Positions 25,568 through 35,209 are shown, counted from the stretch's first letter. The stretch is 64,000 nt of DNA from Burkholderia cepacia (GCF_029962485.1 NZ_CP073638.1:2232001-2296000); one strand, 5' to 3'. The notes: generated by a model not told the origin, from the letters alone. Numbers and translations are program-made.

Positions 25568-26842
25568 ATGAAGCTGTTCCGGGCGACCGGCATCGTGCTG
25601 GTGATGCTATGCGTGATGTACTTCATCACGTACCTCGACCGCGTGAACGTGAGCACGGCTGCCGCCGGGTTCGGCCGGGAATTCGGGCTGAACAAGACGG
25701 AGATCGGCCTCGTGTTCTCCGCGTTCGCGTATCCGTATCTCGTATTCCAGATCATCGGCGGCTGGGTCAGCGACCGCTTCGGCGCGCGCCGCACGCTGCT
25801 CGCGTGCGGGCTGCTGTGGGCCGTGGCGACACTGCTCACCGGGATGGCCGGCGGCCTCGCGTCGCTGCTCGCCGCGCGGCTGCTGCTCGGGCTCGGCGAA
25901 GGCGCGACGTTCCCGGCGGCCACGTCGGCGATGTCGCGCTGGGTGCCGCGCGAGAAGCGCGGCTTCGCACAGGGCATCACGCACGCGTTTTCGCGCGTCG
26001 GCAACGCGGTCGCGCCGGCCGCCGTGGTCGCGGTGATGGCCGTGTACGGGTGGCGCGAATCGTTCTACATCTGCGGCGTGATCAGCATCGTGTGGGTCGC
26101 GGTCTGGGCGCTCGTCTACACCGAGCATCCGAAGGATCACCCGCGCATCACGCAGGCCGAACTCGATGCGCTGCCGCCGCCCAAACAGAAGCCCGCCACC
26201 GTGCCGTGGGGCCCGCTGTTCCGCCGGATGATGCCCGTCACGATCGTCTACTTCTGCTACGGCTGGACGCTGTGGCTGTTTCTGAGCTGGATTCCGCAGT
26301 ACTTCCTGCACAGCTACGACCTCGACCTGAAGAAATCGGCCGTGTTTGCATCCGCGGTGTTCTTCGCTGGCGTGATCGGCGACACGCTCGGCGGCATCGT
26401 CACCGACCGCATCTACGCACGCACCGGCAGCCTCAAGCGTGCGCGCAGCTGGATGGTGTCGATCTGCATGCTGTTCACGCTGCTGTCGCTGCTGCCGCTG
26501 CTGTTCATGCACGACCTGTACGTGTCGATGGCGTGCCTCGCGGCCGGCTTCTTCTTCGCCGAGATGACGATCGGCCCGATGTGGGCCGTGCCGATGGACA
26601 TCGCGCCGGAATACTCGGGCACCGCGAGCGGGATGATGAATTCCGGCTCCGCGCTCGCGGCGATCCTGTCGCCGGTGATCTCCGGCTTCGTGATCGACCG
26701 CTTCGGCAGCTGGGAGCTGCCGTTCATCGGCAGCATGGTGCTGATGGGCTTGGGCGTGCTGCTCGCGTTCCGCATGCAGCCAGATAGCCGCTTCGCCGAT
26801 GCCCCTGCAGAACAGCCCGCAACCCACCGCTCGCCGGCCTGA
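25568..26842 (+). CDS. MFS transporter, anion:cation symporter (ACS) family
   Basis: This 424-residue, twelve-segment protein carries YFITYLDRVNVSTAAAGFG, the signature of the ACS group (hexuronate, tartrate, phthalate, galactonate carriers), GGWVSDRFGARRTLL (loop 2-3 motif) and RLLLGLGEGATFPAA. It therefore probably imports an organic anion. CAGGAG ribosome site. It follows the aminotransferase by 147 bases and ends in a terminator, so it closes the first transcript of the GntR locus. Confidence 0.83.
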   Translation: MKLFRATGIVLVMLCVMYFITYLDRVNVSTAAAGFGREFGLNKTEIGLVFSAFAYPYLVFQIIGGWVSDRFGARRTLLACGLLWAVATLLTGMAGGLASLLAARLLLGLGEGATFPAATSAMSRWVPREKRGFAQGITHAFSRVGNAVAPAAVVAVMAVYGWRESFYICGVISIVWVAVWALVYTEHPKDHPRITQAELDALPPPKQKPATVPWGPLFRRMMPVTIVYFCYGWTLWLFLSWIPQYFLHSYDLDLKKSAVFASAVFFAGVIGDTLGGIVTDRIYARTGSLKRARSWMVSICMLFTLLSLLPLLFMHDLYVSMACLAAGFFFAEMTIGPMWAVPMDIAPEYSGTASGMMNSGSALAAILSPVISGFVIDRFGSWELPFIGSMVLMGLGVLLAFRMQPDSRFADAPAEQPATHRSPA

Positions 26843-26849
26843 TGCCAAC

Positions 26850-26883
26850 GGGGCGCTGCTGCTAGTGGCGCCCCCCTCTTTTT
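26850..26883 (+). terminator. rho-independent terminator after MFS gene
   Basis: Arms GGGGCGC and GCGCCCC with an 11-base loop are followed by CCTCTTTTT. This is a normal intrinsic terminator on the plus strand, partly separating the hydratase/dehydrogenase pair from the upstream genes. Confidence 0.7.
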
Positions 26884-26896
26884 CGTACCGCAAACC

Positions 26897-27658
26897 ATGA
26901 CCCAAGCTACCCACGACCTCGCCGTCCGGCTCGCCGACGGCTGGCAACATGGCATCGCGTTCGCCGCGCTGCCTTCGGAACTCGTCCCCGCCGATGCCGA
27001 CGCCGCCTATGCGGTGCAGGCGCAAGTACTCGCCGTGCGCAGCGCCGCGATCGGCGCATGGAAGGTCGGCGCGAAGCAGCCCGACGGCCCGATTCAGGGC
27101 GCGCCGCTGCCGGACGACTGCCGCCATGCGAGCGGCGTCACGCTGCCGCGCAGTGCGTTCCGGCCGCTCGGCCTCGAACTGGAAATCGCGTTCCGCTTCG
27201 GCCGCGACTTCGCACCGCGTGCGACCGCCTATGCCGACGACGAAGTGTTCGACGGCATCGCGCAGATGGGCGCATCGATCGAGATCGTCGCAAGCCGCTT
27301 CCGCGAATGGCCGGACGTCGCCCCCGTCGCGCAGCTCGCCGACCTGCAGAACCACGGCGCGCTCGTGCTCGGCGAGATGACCGGTTATCGCGACGATTTC
27401 CCGTTCGTCGCGCCGGCCCCGATGTTCACATTCGACGGGCAGGACATCGCCGGTGCCGCATCGGGCACGAACCCCGCAGGCGACCCGCGCCGCCTGCTGC
27501 CGTGGCTCGTCAATCACGCATCGCGGCGCGGCATCGTACTGCCGGCCGGCACCGTCGTCACGACCGGCTCGTACACGGGGATGTATTTCCCGCAGGCTGC
27601 CGGCACGGCCGTCGGCCACATCGCCGGGCTGCCGCCCGTCAGCGTCACGCTCGCCTGA
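26897..27658 (+). CDS. 2-keto-4-pentenoate hydratase / fumarylacetoacetase-fold protein
   Basis: This 253-residue protein is of the MhpD/FAH superfamily: AAIGAWKVGAKQPDGPIQG at the N-terminal half, LELEIAFRFGRDF with the metal-binding Glu pair (Glu-x-Glu), and GTVVTTGSYTGMYFPQA for the C-terminal oxyanion loop. Members hydrate or cleave 2-keto acids of aromatic or sugar-acid pathways using Mg2+. Context (aminotransferase, organic anion carrier, 2-hydroxyacid dehydrogenase) suggests a 2-keto acid intermediate. No aromatic ring-cleavage genes are nearby, so a meta-cleavage role is unlikely. Confidence 0.75.
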   Translation: MTQATHDLAVRLADGWQHGIAFAALPSELVPADADAAYAVQAQVLAVRSAAIGAWKVGAKQPDGPIQGAPLPDDCRHASGVTLPRSAFRPLGLELEIAFRFGRDFAPRATAYADDEVFDGIAQMGASIEIVASRFREWPDVAPVAQLADLQNHGALVLGEMTGYRDDFPFVAPAPMFTFDGQDIAGAASGTNPAGDPRRLLPWLVNHASRRGIVLPAGTVVTTGSYTGMYFPQAAGTAVGHIAGLPPVSVTLA

Positions 27659-27687
27659 TTCGCTTTTACCCGATACCGACCGCCGCC

Positions 27688-30600
27688 ATGACATCCGCCG
27701 TCTCGCCCTCGCTGGTTCGCCCCGTCCATCTCGTGCCGTCGCAAGGCGCCGCGCTGTCGCCGCTGTTCGAGCGGCTGCGCACGGAAATGCGCGGCGACGT
27801 CCACGCCGATCGCGCGAGCCGCGGCCGCTACGCGACCGACGCGTCGATCTACCAGATCATGCCGCTCGGCGTGGTCGTACCGCGCGACCAGGACGACCTG
27901 CGCATCGCGCTCGACATCGCGCGCGACCGCAAGATTCCCGTGCTCGCACGCGGCGCCGGCACGAGCCAGTGCGGGCAGACGGTCGGCGAGGCGCTCGTCG
28001 TCGACAACAGCAAATGGTTGAACCGGATCGTTGAATTCGATGCGCAAGCGCGCACCGTCACCGTCGAACCCGGCATCGTCCTCGATCACCTGAACGCGTG
28101 GCTGAAGCCGCACGGGCTGTGGTTCCCGGTCGACGTGTCGACCGGCTCGCAATGCACGATCGGCGGGATGGCCGGCAACAACTCATGCGGGTCGCGCTCG
28201 ATCGAGTACGGCAACATGGTGCACAACGTGCTCGCGATCGACGCGATCCTTGCCGACGGCAGCGAATGCCGGTTCGGCTCGCTCGCGCAGCCCGTTACCG
28301 ACCGTCGCACGCTCGAGCTGCTGCACGGCGTCGAACGCATCGCGACACGCGAGCGCGACGAGATCGTCGAGCGCGTGCCGAAGGTGCTGCGCCGCGTGGC
28401 CGGCTACAACCTCGACCTGTTCGACTGCCAGAACCCGCGCGCGTACACCGACGATGGTCACGCAAATCTCGCGCACCTGCTCGTCGGCTCGGAAGGCACG
28501 CTCGCGTACAGCCGGCAGATCACGCTGAAGCTCGCGCCGCTGCCCGCGCACAAGGCGCTCGGCGTCGTGAACTTCCCGACCTTCTACCAGGCGATGGACA
28601 CTGCGCAGCACATCGTGAAGCTGAAGCCGGTGGCCGTCGAACTCGTCGATCGCACGATGATCGACCTGTCGATGGAGAACCCGGCGTTCCGCACGGTGAT
28701 CGAACAGGCGCTGGTCGGGCAGCCACAAGCGATCCTGCTCGTCGAATTCGCGGGCGAATCGCGCGATGCGCAGCTGACGCAACTCGACCGGCTCGCCGAA
28801 CTGATGGCCGATCTCGGGCTGCCCGACAGCGTCGTGAAGATGACCGATGCCGGCGCGCAGAAGGCGCTGTGGGACGTGCGCAAGGCCGGGCTGAACATCA
28901 TGATGAGCATGAAGGGCGACGGCAAGCCGGTGTCGTTCATCGAGGATTGCGCTGTGCCGCTCGAACATCTCGCCGAATACACGCGCCGCCTGACCGACGT
29001 ATTCCACAAGCATGAAACCGAAGGCACGTGGTACGCGCATGCCAGCGTCGGCACGCTGCACGTGCGGCCGATCCTCGACATGCGGCGCGACGGCGCGACG
29101 CGCATGCGCGAGATCGCCGAAGAGGCGGCGGCGCTCGTGCGCGAGTACAAGGGCGCGTATTCGGGCGAACACGGTGACGGGCTGTGTCGCGGCGAATGGG
29201 TCGCGTGGCAATACGGCCCGCGCCTGAACGCGGCGTTCGCGGAGATCAAGGCGCTGTTCGATCCCGACAACCGCTTCAACCCGGACAAGATCGTCAATCC
29301 GCCGAAGATGGATACGCGCGAACATTTCCGTTTCGCGCCCGGCTATGCGGCACTGCCGCTGCGACCGGCGCTCGACTGGTCGGCCTGGAACGTCACGCGC
29401 GACCCGCTGATCGGTGACGAAACCGCCCCCGGCTCCGGCACCGACATCACGCACGGGCTCGCGTCGGCTATCGAGATGTGCAACAACAACGGCCACTGCC
29501 GCAAGTTCGACGCGGGCACGATGTGCCCGAGCTACCGCGTGACACGCGACGAGCAGCACGTGACGCGCGGCCGCGCGAATACGCTGCGGCTCGCGGTGAC
29601 GGGCCAGCTCGGCGCCGACGGCCTCGCCGGCGACGACGTGAAGGCCGCGCTCGACCTGTGCGTGTCGTGCAAGGGCTGCAAGCGCGATTGCCCGACGGGT
29701 GTCGACATGGCGCGCTTCAAGATCGAGGCGCGACATGCGTGGAACCGCAAGCACGGCACGACGCTGCGTGAACGGCTCGTTGCGTACCTGCCGCGTTATG
29801 CGTCGTGGGCCGCGCGGATGCGTGGCGCGATCGCGTTCGCGAATGGCGTGCCGGTCGTGGCGTCGTGGATGAAGCGATGGATCGGCCTCGCGCCGCAGCG
29901 GGCGCTGCCTGCGTTTGCGCGGCCGTTCCTCGCGAATATAGGCGCTGGCGCGAGTACGTCAGCACCTTCGAAAAAAGGGGCGGCCACCCGCGAAGTGCTG
30001 CTCTTCGTCGATACGTTCAGCAACTACCAGGAACCGGACAACGCGCGCGCCGCGCAGGCCGTGCTCGAAGCGGCCGGCTACACCGTGCATTTCAACGTGC
30101 GCGAAGGTGAGCGGCCACTGTGCTGCGGCCGCACGTTCCTCGCGGCCGGGCTTGTCGATGAAGCGAAGGCCGAGGCGAAACGCACGCTCGATACGTTGCG
30201 TCCATATCTCGAACGCGGCGTCGCGATCGTCGGGCTGGAGCCTTCGTGCCTGCTGTCGATGCGCGACGAGTTTCTTGCTTATAGCTATGGCGACGAAGCG
30301 GCGCGACTCGCAAGCCACGCGTTCCTGTTCGAGGAGTTTCTCGTGCGCGAACAGGAGGCCGGCCGGTTGTCACTGCCGCTGCACGCAATCGATGCGAAAG
30401 AAGCGCTCGTGCACGGCCATTGCCATCAGAAGGCGTTCGGCGCGTTCACGCCGGTGCAGACGGTGCTGCGCTGGATTCCGGGGTTGAAGGTGTTGCCGGT
30501 CGAATCGTCGTGCTGCGGGATGGCCGGCAGCTTCGGCTACGAAGCCGAACACTACGACGCGTCGCAGGCGATGGCCGAACAGTCGCTGCTGCCGGCGGTG

Positions 30601-30726
30601 CGGGCGCGGGCCGAGGGCGCGATCGTCATCGCGGACGGCACGAGTTGCCGGCATCAGATTCAGGACGGCGCGCAGACGCAGGCCGTGCATGTGGCGCGTG
30701 TACTGGCGCAGGCGTTGCGCGGTTGA
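27688..30726 (+). CDS. FAD-binding oxidase/Fe-S protein of the YdiJ / D-2-hydroxyacid dehydrogenase family
   Basis: This 1012-residue multidomain protein has an FAD-binding PCMH domain (about 45-280; LARGAGTSQCGQTVGEALVV and GGMAGNNSCGSRSIEYG), FAD-oxidase C domain (about 290-560; YSGEHGDGLCRGEW with catalytic His), a 4Fe-4S ferredoxin pair (Cys598 in CNNNGHC, Cys658 in CVSCKGCKRDCP) and two CCG cysteine-rich motifs (CCGRTF at 812, CCGMAGSFGYE at 942). This is the arrangement of E. coli YdiJ, a D-2-hydroxyglutarate dehydrogenase, and of glycolate oxidase-like fusions. It oxidises a D-2-hydroxyacid and donates electrons to the respiratory chain. 29 bases after the hydratase gene. Confidence 0.85.
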   Translation: MTSAVSPSLVRPVHLVPSQGAALSPLFERLRTEMRGDVHADRASRGRYATDASIYQIMPLGVVVPRDQDDLRIALDIARDRKIPVLARGAGTSQCGQTVGEALVVDNSKWLNRIVEFDAQARTVTVEPGIVLDHLNAWLKPHGLWFPVDVSTGSQCTIGGMAGNNSCGSRSIEYGNMVHNVLAIDAILADGSECRFGSLAQPVTDRRTLELLHGVERIATRERDEIVERVPKVLRRVAGYNLDLFDCQNPRAYTDDGHANLAHLLVGSEGTLAYSRQITLKLAPLPAHKALGVVNFPTFYQAMDTAQHIVKLKPVAVELVDRTMIDLSMENPAFRTVIEQALVGQPQAILLVEFAGESRDAQLTQLDRLAELMADLGLPDSVVKMTDAGAQKALWDVRKAGLNIMMSMKGDGKPVSFIEDCAVPLEHLAEYTRRLTDVFHKHETEGTWYAHASVGTLHVRPILDMRRDGATRMREIAEEAAALVREYKGAYSGEHGDGLCRGEWVAWQYGPRLNAAFAEIKALFDPDNRFNPDKIVNPPKMDTREHFRFAPGYAALPLRPALDWSAWNVTRDPLIGDETAPGSGTDITHGLASAIEMCNNNGHCRKFDAGTMCPSYRVTRDEQHVTRGRANTLRLAVTGQLGADGLAGDDVKAALDLCVSCKGCKRDCPTGVDMARFKIEARHAWNRKHGTTLRERLVAYLPRYASWAARMRGAIAFANGVPVVASWMKRWIGLAPQRALPAFARPFLANIGAGASTSAPSKKGAATREVLLFVDTFSNYQEPDNARAAQAVLEAAGYTVHFNVREGERPLCCGRTFLAAGLVDEAKAEAKRTLDTLRPYLERGVAIVGLEPSCLLSMRDEFLAYSYGDEAARLASHAFLFEEFLVREQEAGRLSLPLHAIDAKEALVHGHCHQKAFGAFTPVQTVLRWIPGLKVLPVESSCCGMAGSFGYEAEHYDASQAMAEQSLLPAVRARAEGAIVIADGTSCRHQIQDGAQTQAVHVARVLAQALRG

Positions 30727-30942
30727 CGGCCGGCGCCACGGCAGCCGAGAAATTGGCTCGGCGTGGATATGCTCGTGGTCGTCGATATGATCAACCACCC
30801 ATTACGTCATTAATGCCACTCTCTCTCGACGCGCAGGCGATCTGCTCCATACATGGGGGCACGGTAAGCCATTCGAGCAAGTAAGCCACTGGAGCAGCTT
30901 TGGCCGGCTTGAAAAGAGATATATCGGGCCCGCCAAGTAATT
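30727..30942. other. 216-base non-coding stretch at island edge
   Basis: Lies between the FAD/Fe-S dehydrogenase stop and the end of the minus-strand hypothetical genes. GC content falls markedly from here. No gene, terminator with T-run or direct repeat recognised. Confidence 0.4.
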
Positions 30943-31206
30943 TCAACACTTTGCGTTAAACACGGTCAGAGCAATCCTTGAGCTTACGAGTATCTTTGAG
31001 CTCGACATAAATTTTTTTCGTTCGCCCTTCATTACCCTCCCCGAACTGATTGATTTCGAGGTCGGCTGAAAGAGCACGGTGTACTCTTTGTCAAGAAAGA
31101 CCAGCATAGTCGTGGCCTCTTGGGAGAAGAACTGGAACGTGATTGCTCGGTAGCTTTCGAGCGCACAACTGATACGTGCCGCTGCAGTCTCTCTGTCGGC
31201 AGTCAA
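30943..31206 (-). CDS. small hypothetical protein, possibly frameshifted
   Basis: Open frame of 87 residues directly behind the HEPN-like gene (nine-base gap). The first 43 residues look like a normal protein (RAITFQFFSQEATTM, FLDKEYTV). After that the frame becomes Ser/Lys-rich, while the next frame reads SADLEINQFGEGNEGR and KIYVELKDTRKLKD, ending at 30956, which looks more natural. A two-base insertion around 31076-31082 would explain it. No family recognised. Codon use is unlike the neighbouring Burkholderia genes. Confidence 0.4.
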   Translation of the reverse strand: MTADRETAAARISCALESYRAITFQFFSQEATTMLVFLDKEYTVLFQPTSKSISSGRVMKGERKKFMSSSKILVSSRIALTVFNAKC

Positions 31207-31215
31207 TCGGACTCG

Positions 31216-31923
31216 CTATTGTGTCGGGACGAATAACTGATTGATCAATTCACTAACGATCTCGAATGTGCGTGAGACCGTGTTATGAAGGAAACCTGAG
31301 CCATGAGCGTATTCGTTGCGAATCCTGGGCAATGTATCAATGAATATGCCGATCCAGTCATCGAAATCCTCGAGCATCGGCTCTACATTCGAGTAGTCGA
31401 TCTGGACCGTCGTCAATCCGCGGCGCTGCATCTCTTGGAGTTTCTGGTGTTCGGCTCGATGTCTGGCGCGCTGCAGTGCTTGCTCCCTTGACCACGAAAA
31501 CCTGTCGTTCGATATCGCCTTTCGCTTCATTGCTTCTTTCAGCAATTTGTTCAAACCGCGAGGCGGCTCGGCCCTGACCAGCGACGATCGCTCGATCTCG
31601 GTAGTTAACCACTCGCGCAACGCGAACTCCAACGATGTCAGGGCTTGCTGTTCCGCTACAGGATAGAAGCGATAGACGAACCACGCATATGCATAGAGAT
31701 TTTTTGCCGTCTCGAAATGGATTCGAACCGACTCTGGCACATTCACGCTGAGTATGAACAATGCTACGTCCTCGAGATGCTCGGCTGCAGTGCCTGGCCG
31801 GAAATTCCCAATGGTCCTGTCGAACCGAGAAAAATATCCGTTTCTGATGTCGGGCTCATAAAGCGAGTCGATCGTCCTCAGCAAATCGCATGGATGTAGA
31901 GTATCCAACGCCTTTTCTTCCAT
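31216..31923 (-). CDS. hypothetical protein with HEPN-like C-terminal motif
   Basis: This 235-residue predominantly helical protein belongs to no family I can name. Near the C terminus RIRNEYAHGSGF contains Arg202-Asn-x3-His207, the R-x4-6-H pattern of HEPN domains, many of which are RNases in toxin-antitoxin or defence systems, although plain HEPN dimer proteins also exist. Low GC and non-Burkholderia codon use, next to a decayed excisionase, indicate horizontal origin. No antitoxin-like partner with a nucleotidyltransferase motif is present. Confidence 0.55.
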   Translation of the reverse strand: MEEKALDTLHPCDLLRTIDSLYEPDIRNGYFSRFDRTIGNFRPGTAAEHLEDVALFILSVNVPESVRIHFETAKNLYAYAWFVYRFYPVAEQQALTSLEFALREWLTTEIERSSLVRAEPPRGLNKLLKEAMKRKAISNDRFSWSREQALQRARHRAEHQKLQEMQRRGLTTVQIDYSNVEPMLEDFDDWIGIFIDTLPRIRNEYAHGSGFLHNTVSRTFEIVSELINQLFVPTQ

Positions 31924-31959
31924 TTCCGGCCTACATTCCAGTTAATTGTCCGGATCGAC

Positions 31960-32154
31960 TGAACGATCCTCGCCAGCCGACGTCTCCACGAATGCTGTTC
32001 CGATCAACAACCTCACCTCGGGCGACAAAAATTCTCACCCCGACCAATTATCAATTGACGGCCATCAGACTGACCGCTGCTTGTCTGAACGAAGCAGATC
32101 GTAAGCGTGCCCACGCGAGATCCTCAGGAACTCTCGCACCTCAGCCAACATTAT
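31960..32154 (-). pseudogene. decayed AlpA/excisionase-type helix-turn-helix gene
   Basis: Read on the minus strand, 32151-32068 gives LAEVREFLRISRGHAYDLL, the N-terminal helix-turn-helix of excisionase-family DNA-binding proteins, ending in a stop after KQRSV. In the neighbouring frame the expected continuation LIIGRGENF follows, then RGEVVDRNSI in the third frame. At least two frameshifts therefore break the gene. It is a remnant of a mobile element, probably the source of the low-GC patch. Confidence 0.6.
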
Positions 32155-32182
32155 CAGCAGTACTTTATCGCTACGGCATCTA

Positions 32183-33088
32183 TCACTGCGATTCGCCGAT
32201 CCCGCCCATCAACGTCATCAGCTGTTCGCGCAGCCACCGGCTGCCCTGGTCCTGATCCGCGCTGCGATGCCAGTAGCAGAAGTAGTCGAGCCCCGGCATC
32301 TCGAACGGCAGTTCGAGAATGCGCGCCGGATAGCGCTGCAGCAGCCGCAGCGGCGCCGTCAGCACGAGATCGCCGCGCATCGCGATCAGCGGCGCGACCA
32401 TGTAGTGCTGCACGCGCATCTGGATGTCGCGGCGCAGCCCGAGACGCGTCAGCTCCGCATCGACGTGCCCGCTGCCCTTGCGGCGGCTCGACACGTGGAT
32501 GTGCCCCATCGACAGGTAGTCGTCCATGGTGAGCGTGTCGCCCTTGAACGGGTGATCGTCGCGGATCATGCATGCGTAGCGGTCTTGCACGAGCAGCGCC
32601 TGGTGCAGATGTGGATCGCCGATCAGCGGCGCGTCGATCGCGATGTCGACGGAACCGTTCGCGAGCGCGGTCGCGACTTCGCGGCGATCCATCGTGTAGC
32701 TGCGCACGTGCATGCCGGGCGCATGCGTCTGCAACAGTTCGCCGAGCGCCGGCAGGAGCAGCGCTTCGGTCAGGTCGCTCATGCTGAGCCGGAACACGCG
32801 CTCGGACGACGCCGGATCGAACACGTCGCCTTCGTGCGCACTCGAATCGAGCAGTTGCAGCGCTTCGCGCACGCGGCCGACGATGTTCTCGGCCATCGGG
32901 GTCGGCATCATCCCGGCCGGCGTGCTGACGAACAGCGGATCGTTCAGCGTCTTGCGCAGCCGCGCCAGCGCATTGCTGACGGCCGGCTGCGTGAGGTTCA
33001 GCACCTCGGCCGCACGCGTCAGGTTGCGCTTGTTGTAGATCGCCTCGAATACGACGAACAGGTTCAGATCAATCTTCGTCAAGCGCAT
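32183..33088 (-). CDS. LysR family transcriptional regulator
   Basis: This 301-residue protein has a DNA-binding domain in 1-65 (LTRAAEVLNLTQPAVSNALARLR), effector domain from about 90. DLNLFVVFEAIYNKRNLTRA resembles the NodD/SyrM-like LysR subgroup. ATG 33088 has GGAGA. It lies just downstream of, and on the same strand as, the acyl-CoA dehydrogenase operon (76-base gap), so it may be co-transcribed with it or control it. Its 3' end is the border to the accessory patch. Confidence 0.85.
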   Translation of the reverse strand: MRLTKIDLNLFVVFEAIYNKRNLTRAAEVLNLTQPAVSNALARLRKTLNDPLFVSTPAGMMPTPMAENIVGRVREALQLLDSSAHEGDVFDPASSERVFRLSMSDLTEALLLPALGELLQTHAPGMHVRSYTMDRREVATALANGSVDIAIDAPLIGDPHLHQALLVQDRYACMIRDDHPFKGDTLTMDDYLSMGHIHVSSRRKGSGHVDAELTRLGLRRDIQMRVQHYMVAPLIAMRGDLVLTAPLRLLQRYPARILELPFEMPGLDYFCYWHRSADQDQGSRWLREQLMTLMGGIGESQ

Positions 33089-33164
33089 CGCCGGATCTCC
33101 TTGCCGGCATCTTACGGCGCGCGCCTCCCGTTCGTCCACGGCCTTGCGTATCCCGGCGGGACGC

Positions 33165-34409
33165 TCAGCCGCGCAGCGGCGGCGTCAGGTACGGTGCGGT
33201 CGAACCGGGCTCGCCGTCCTTGATCTCCATCCGTGCAATTGCCTGCAGATGCACCTCGTCCGGGCCGTCGGCGAAGCGCAGCGCGCGGCCCCAGGTCCAC
33301 AGGTCGGCGAGCGGCGTATCGGGGCTCAACCCCGCCGCACCGAACACCTGCATCGCGCGGTCGCACACATCGGTATAGACGGTCGGCACGAGCGCCTTGA
33401 TCATCGAGATCTCCTTGCGCGCGGCTTTCGCGCCGACCTTGTCGATCATCCACGCGGCCTTCAGCACCAGCAGGCGCGCCTGGTCGATCTCGATCCGCGA
33501 ACGCGCGATCCATTCGCCGACGGTGCCATGCCGGTTCAGCGGCTTGCCGAACGCGACGCGCGACTGCGCGCGGTCGACCATCAGTTCCAGCGCCAGTTCG
33601 GCCGCACCGATCGAGCGCATGCAGTGGTGGATGCGGCCCGGCCCGAGGCGCGCCTGCGCGAGCGCGAAACCGCTGCCCTCCTCGCCGAGCAGGTTGCGCG
33701 CCGGCACGCGCACGTTGTCGAACGTGATTTCACAGTGCCCTTCCGGCGCGTAGTGATTGACCACCGTGATGTTGCGCACGACCGTCACGCCCGGCGTGTC
33801 GCGCGGCACGAGAATCATGCTCTGCTGCTGGTGCGATTCGGCATCGGGGTCGGTCTTGCCCATCACGATGAAGATCTTGCAGTTCGGATGCGCGGCGTTC
33901 GTGATGAACCACTTGCGGCCGTTGATCACGTACTCGTCGCCAACGCGCTCGATGCGCGTCGTGATGTTCGTCGCATCCGACGACGCGACGTCGGGCTCCG
34001 TCATCGCGAACGCCGAGCGGATCTCGCCGCGCAGCAATGGCAGCAGCCATTCCTCGCGCTGCTCGGGCGTCGCGAACATGTGCAGCAGCTCCATGTTGCC
34101 GGTGTCCGGCGCATTGCAGTTGAACACTTCCGACGCCCAACTCACGCGCCCCATGATCTCGGCGAGCGGCGCGTATTCGAGGTTCGTCAGGCCCATGCCG
34201 GGCTCGTCGTCCTTCAGGTGCGGCAGGAACAAGTTCCACAGCCCTTCCGCCTTCGCGCGCTCTTTCAGCTCCTCCATGAACGACACGGGATACTGGCCCG
34301 CATGCACTTCCTCGTTCCACTGGCGGATGCGCGGCACGATGTGCGCGTCCATGAATGCGCGCACGCGTTCGCACAGTGCTTCCACTTTCGGGGTGTAGCC
34401 AAAGTCCAT
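33165..34409 (-). CDS. acyl-CoA dehydrogenase (ACAD10/11-like)
   Basis: This 414-residue flavoprotein has [18 protein letters not shown] (FAD/substrate region), [42 protein letters not shown] and [17 protein letters not shown] (C-terminal FAD contacts). The ACAD middle and C-terminal sequence is of the ACAD10/11-type. An APH-type kinase gene lies two genes upstream in the same operon. In animals the two are fused and convert 4-hydroxyacyl-CoA to 3-hydroxyacyl-CoA via a phosphorylated intermediate; the P. putida levulinate operon has a similar pair. GAGGAG ribosome site before ATG 34409. Confidence 0.85.
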   Translation of the reverse strand: MDFGYTPKVEALCERVRAFMDAHIVPRIRQWNEEVHAGQYPVSFMEELKERAKAEGLWNLFLPHLKDDEPGMGLTNLEYAPLAEIMGRVSWASEVFNCNAPDTGNMELLHMFATPEQREEWLLPLLRGEIRSAFAMTEPDVASSDATNITTRIERVGDEYVINGRKWFITNAAHPNCKIFIVMGKTDPDAESHQQQSMILVPRDTPGVTVVRNITVVNHYAPEGHCEITFDNVRVPARNLLGEEGSGFALAQARLGPGRIHHCMRSIGAAELALELMVDRAQSRVAFGKPLNRHGTVGEWIARSRIEIDQARLLVLKAAWMIDKVGAKAARKEISMIKALVPTVYTDVCDRAMQVFGAAGLSPDTPLADLWTWGRALRFADGPDEVHLQAIARMEIKDGEPGSTAPYLTPPLRG

Positions 34410-34443
34410 GATCGACTCCTCGAGATATTGGTGTTCCGTTCGG

Positions 34444-35202
34444 TCAGAAAGCCGAGACACCGCCGTCGACGGCGACGGCCTGCCCGGTCAGATACGTGTT
34501 TTCCTTCGCGCACAGCGTCAGCATCGTCGCGACGATTTCGTCGGGCCGGCCGAGCCGCTTCATCGGCGAGCCCTGCGCGAGAAAGTCCTGGCGGTCGCCG
34601 ATATCGCTATCGGTGACCATCGGCGTCGCGCTGTAGAACGGGCACACCGCGTTCACGCGGATGCCGTGGCGCGCGTATTCGAGCGCGGCCGTCTTCGTGA
34701 GCCCGACCACCGCATGCTTCGACGCCGCGTACGCGGCCAGCTTCGGCGCGCCGCCGAGCCCGGCCATCGACGCGACGTTCAGGATCACGCCTTCGCGCTG
34801 CGCGAGCATCTGGCGGATCTGGTGCTTCATCCCGAAGAACACGCCCTTTGCGTTCACCGCGAAGCTCAGGTCGAGATCGGCTTCGTCGGTGTCGATCAGC
34901 GCCTTCATCGGCGGGGCGATGCCCGCGTTGTTGATGCCGACGTCGAGCCGCCCGAAACGCTCGGCGGCGTCATGCACCAGCGCCGCCACGTCCGCTTCGA
35001 CGCGCACGTCGCAACGCTGCGCAATCACGTCGGCGCCGGCCGCGCGCAGCGGCGCGGCCACGCGTTCGAGCGCTTCGCCGTTCAGGTCGCCGAGCGCGAG
35101 CCGCGCGCCCATCGCGGCGAGTTCGCTCGCGAGCAGCGCGCCGAAGCCGCTCGCGGCGCCGGTGATCATCACGGCCTGGCCGGCGTAGCTGTCGATTTTC
35201 AT
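34444..35202 (-). CDS. short-chain dehydrogenase/reductase (SDR)
   Basis: This 252-residue classical SDR has TGAASGFGA (cofactor glycine motif), NNAG at about 91, catalytic Ser (NVASMAGLG) and YAASKHA. The Asp after the second strand (LGDLNGEA) favours NAD(H). Residues 230-250 have [14 protein letters not shown], the usual C terminus. It is in the operon with the acyl-CoA dehydrogenase, where it would oxidise a 3-hydroxyacyl-CoA or a related alcohol (inference). Confidence 0.85.
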   Translation of the reverse strand: MKIDSYAGQAVMITGAASGFGALLASELAAMGARLALGDLNGEALERVAAPLRAAGADVIAQRCDVRVEADVAALVHDAAERFGRLDVGINNAGIAPPMKALIDTDEADLDLSFAVNAKGVFFGMKHQIRQMLAQREGVILNVASMAGLGGAPKLAAYAASKHAVVGLTKTAALEYARHGIRVNAVCPFYSATPMVTDSDIGDRQDFLAQGSPMKRLGRPDEIVATMLTLCAKENTYLTGQAVAVDGGVSAF

Positions 35203-35209
35203 CGCGCGT

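Noticed and set aside
24200..30726. Beta-hydroxyaspartate cycle (bhcABCD) based on the aminotransferase
   Set aside because: No hydroxyaspartate aldolase, dehydratase or iminosuccinate reductase is present; the regulator is GntR and not IclR-type.
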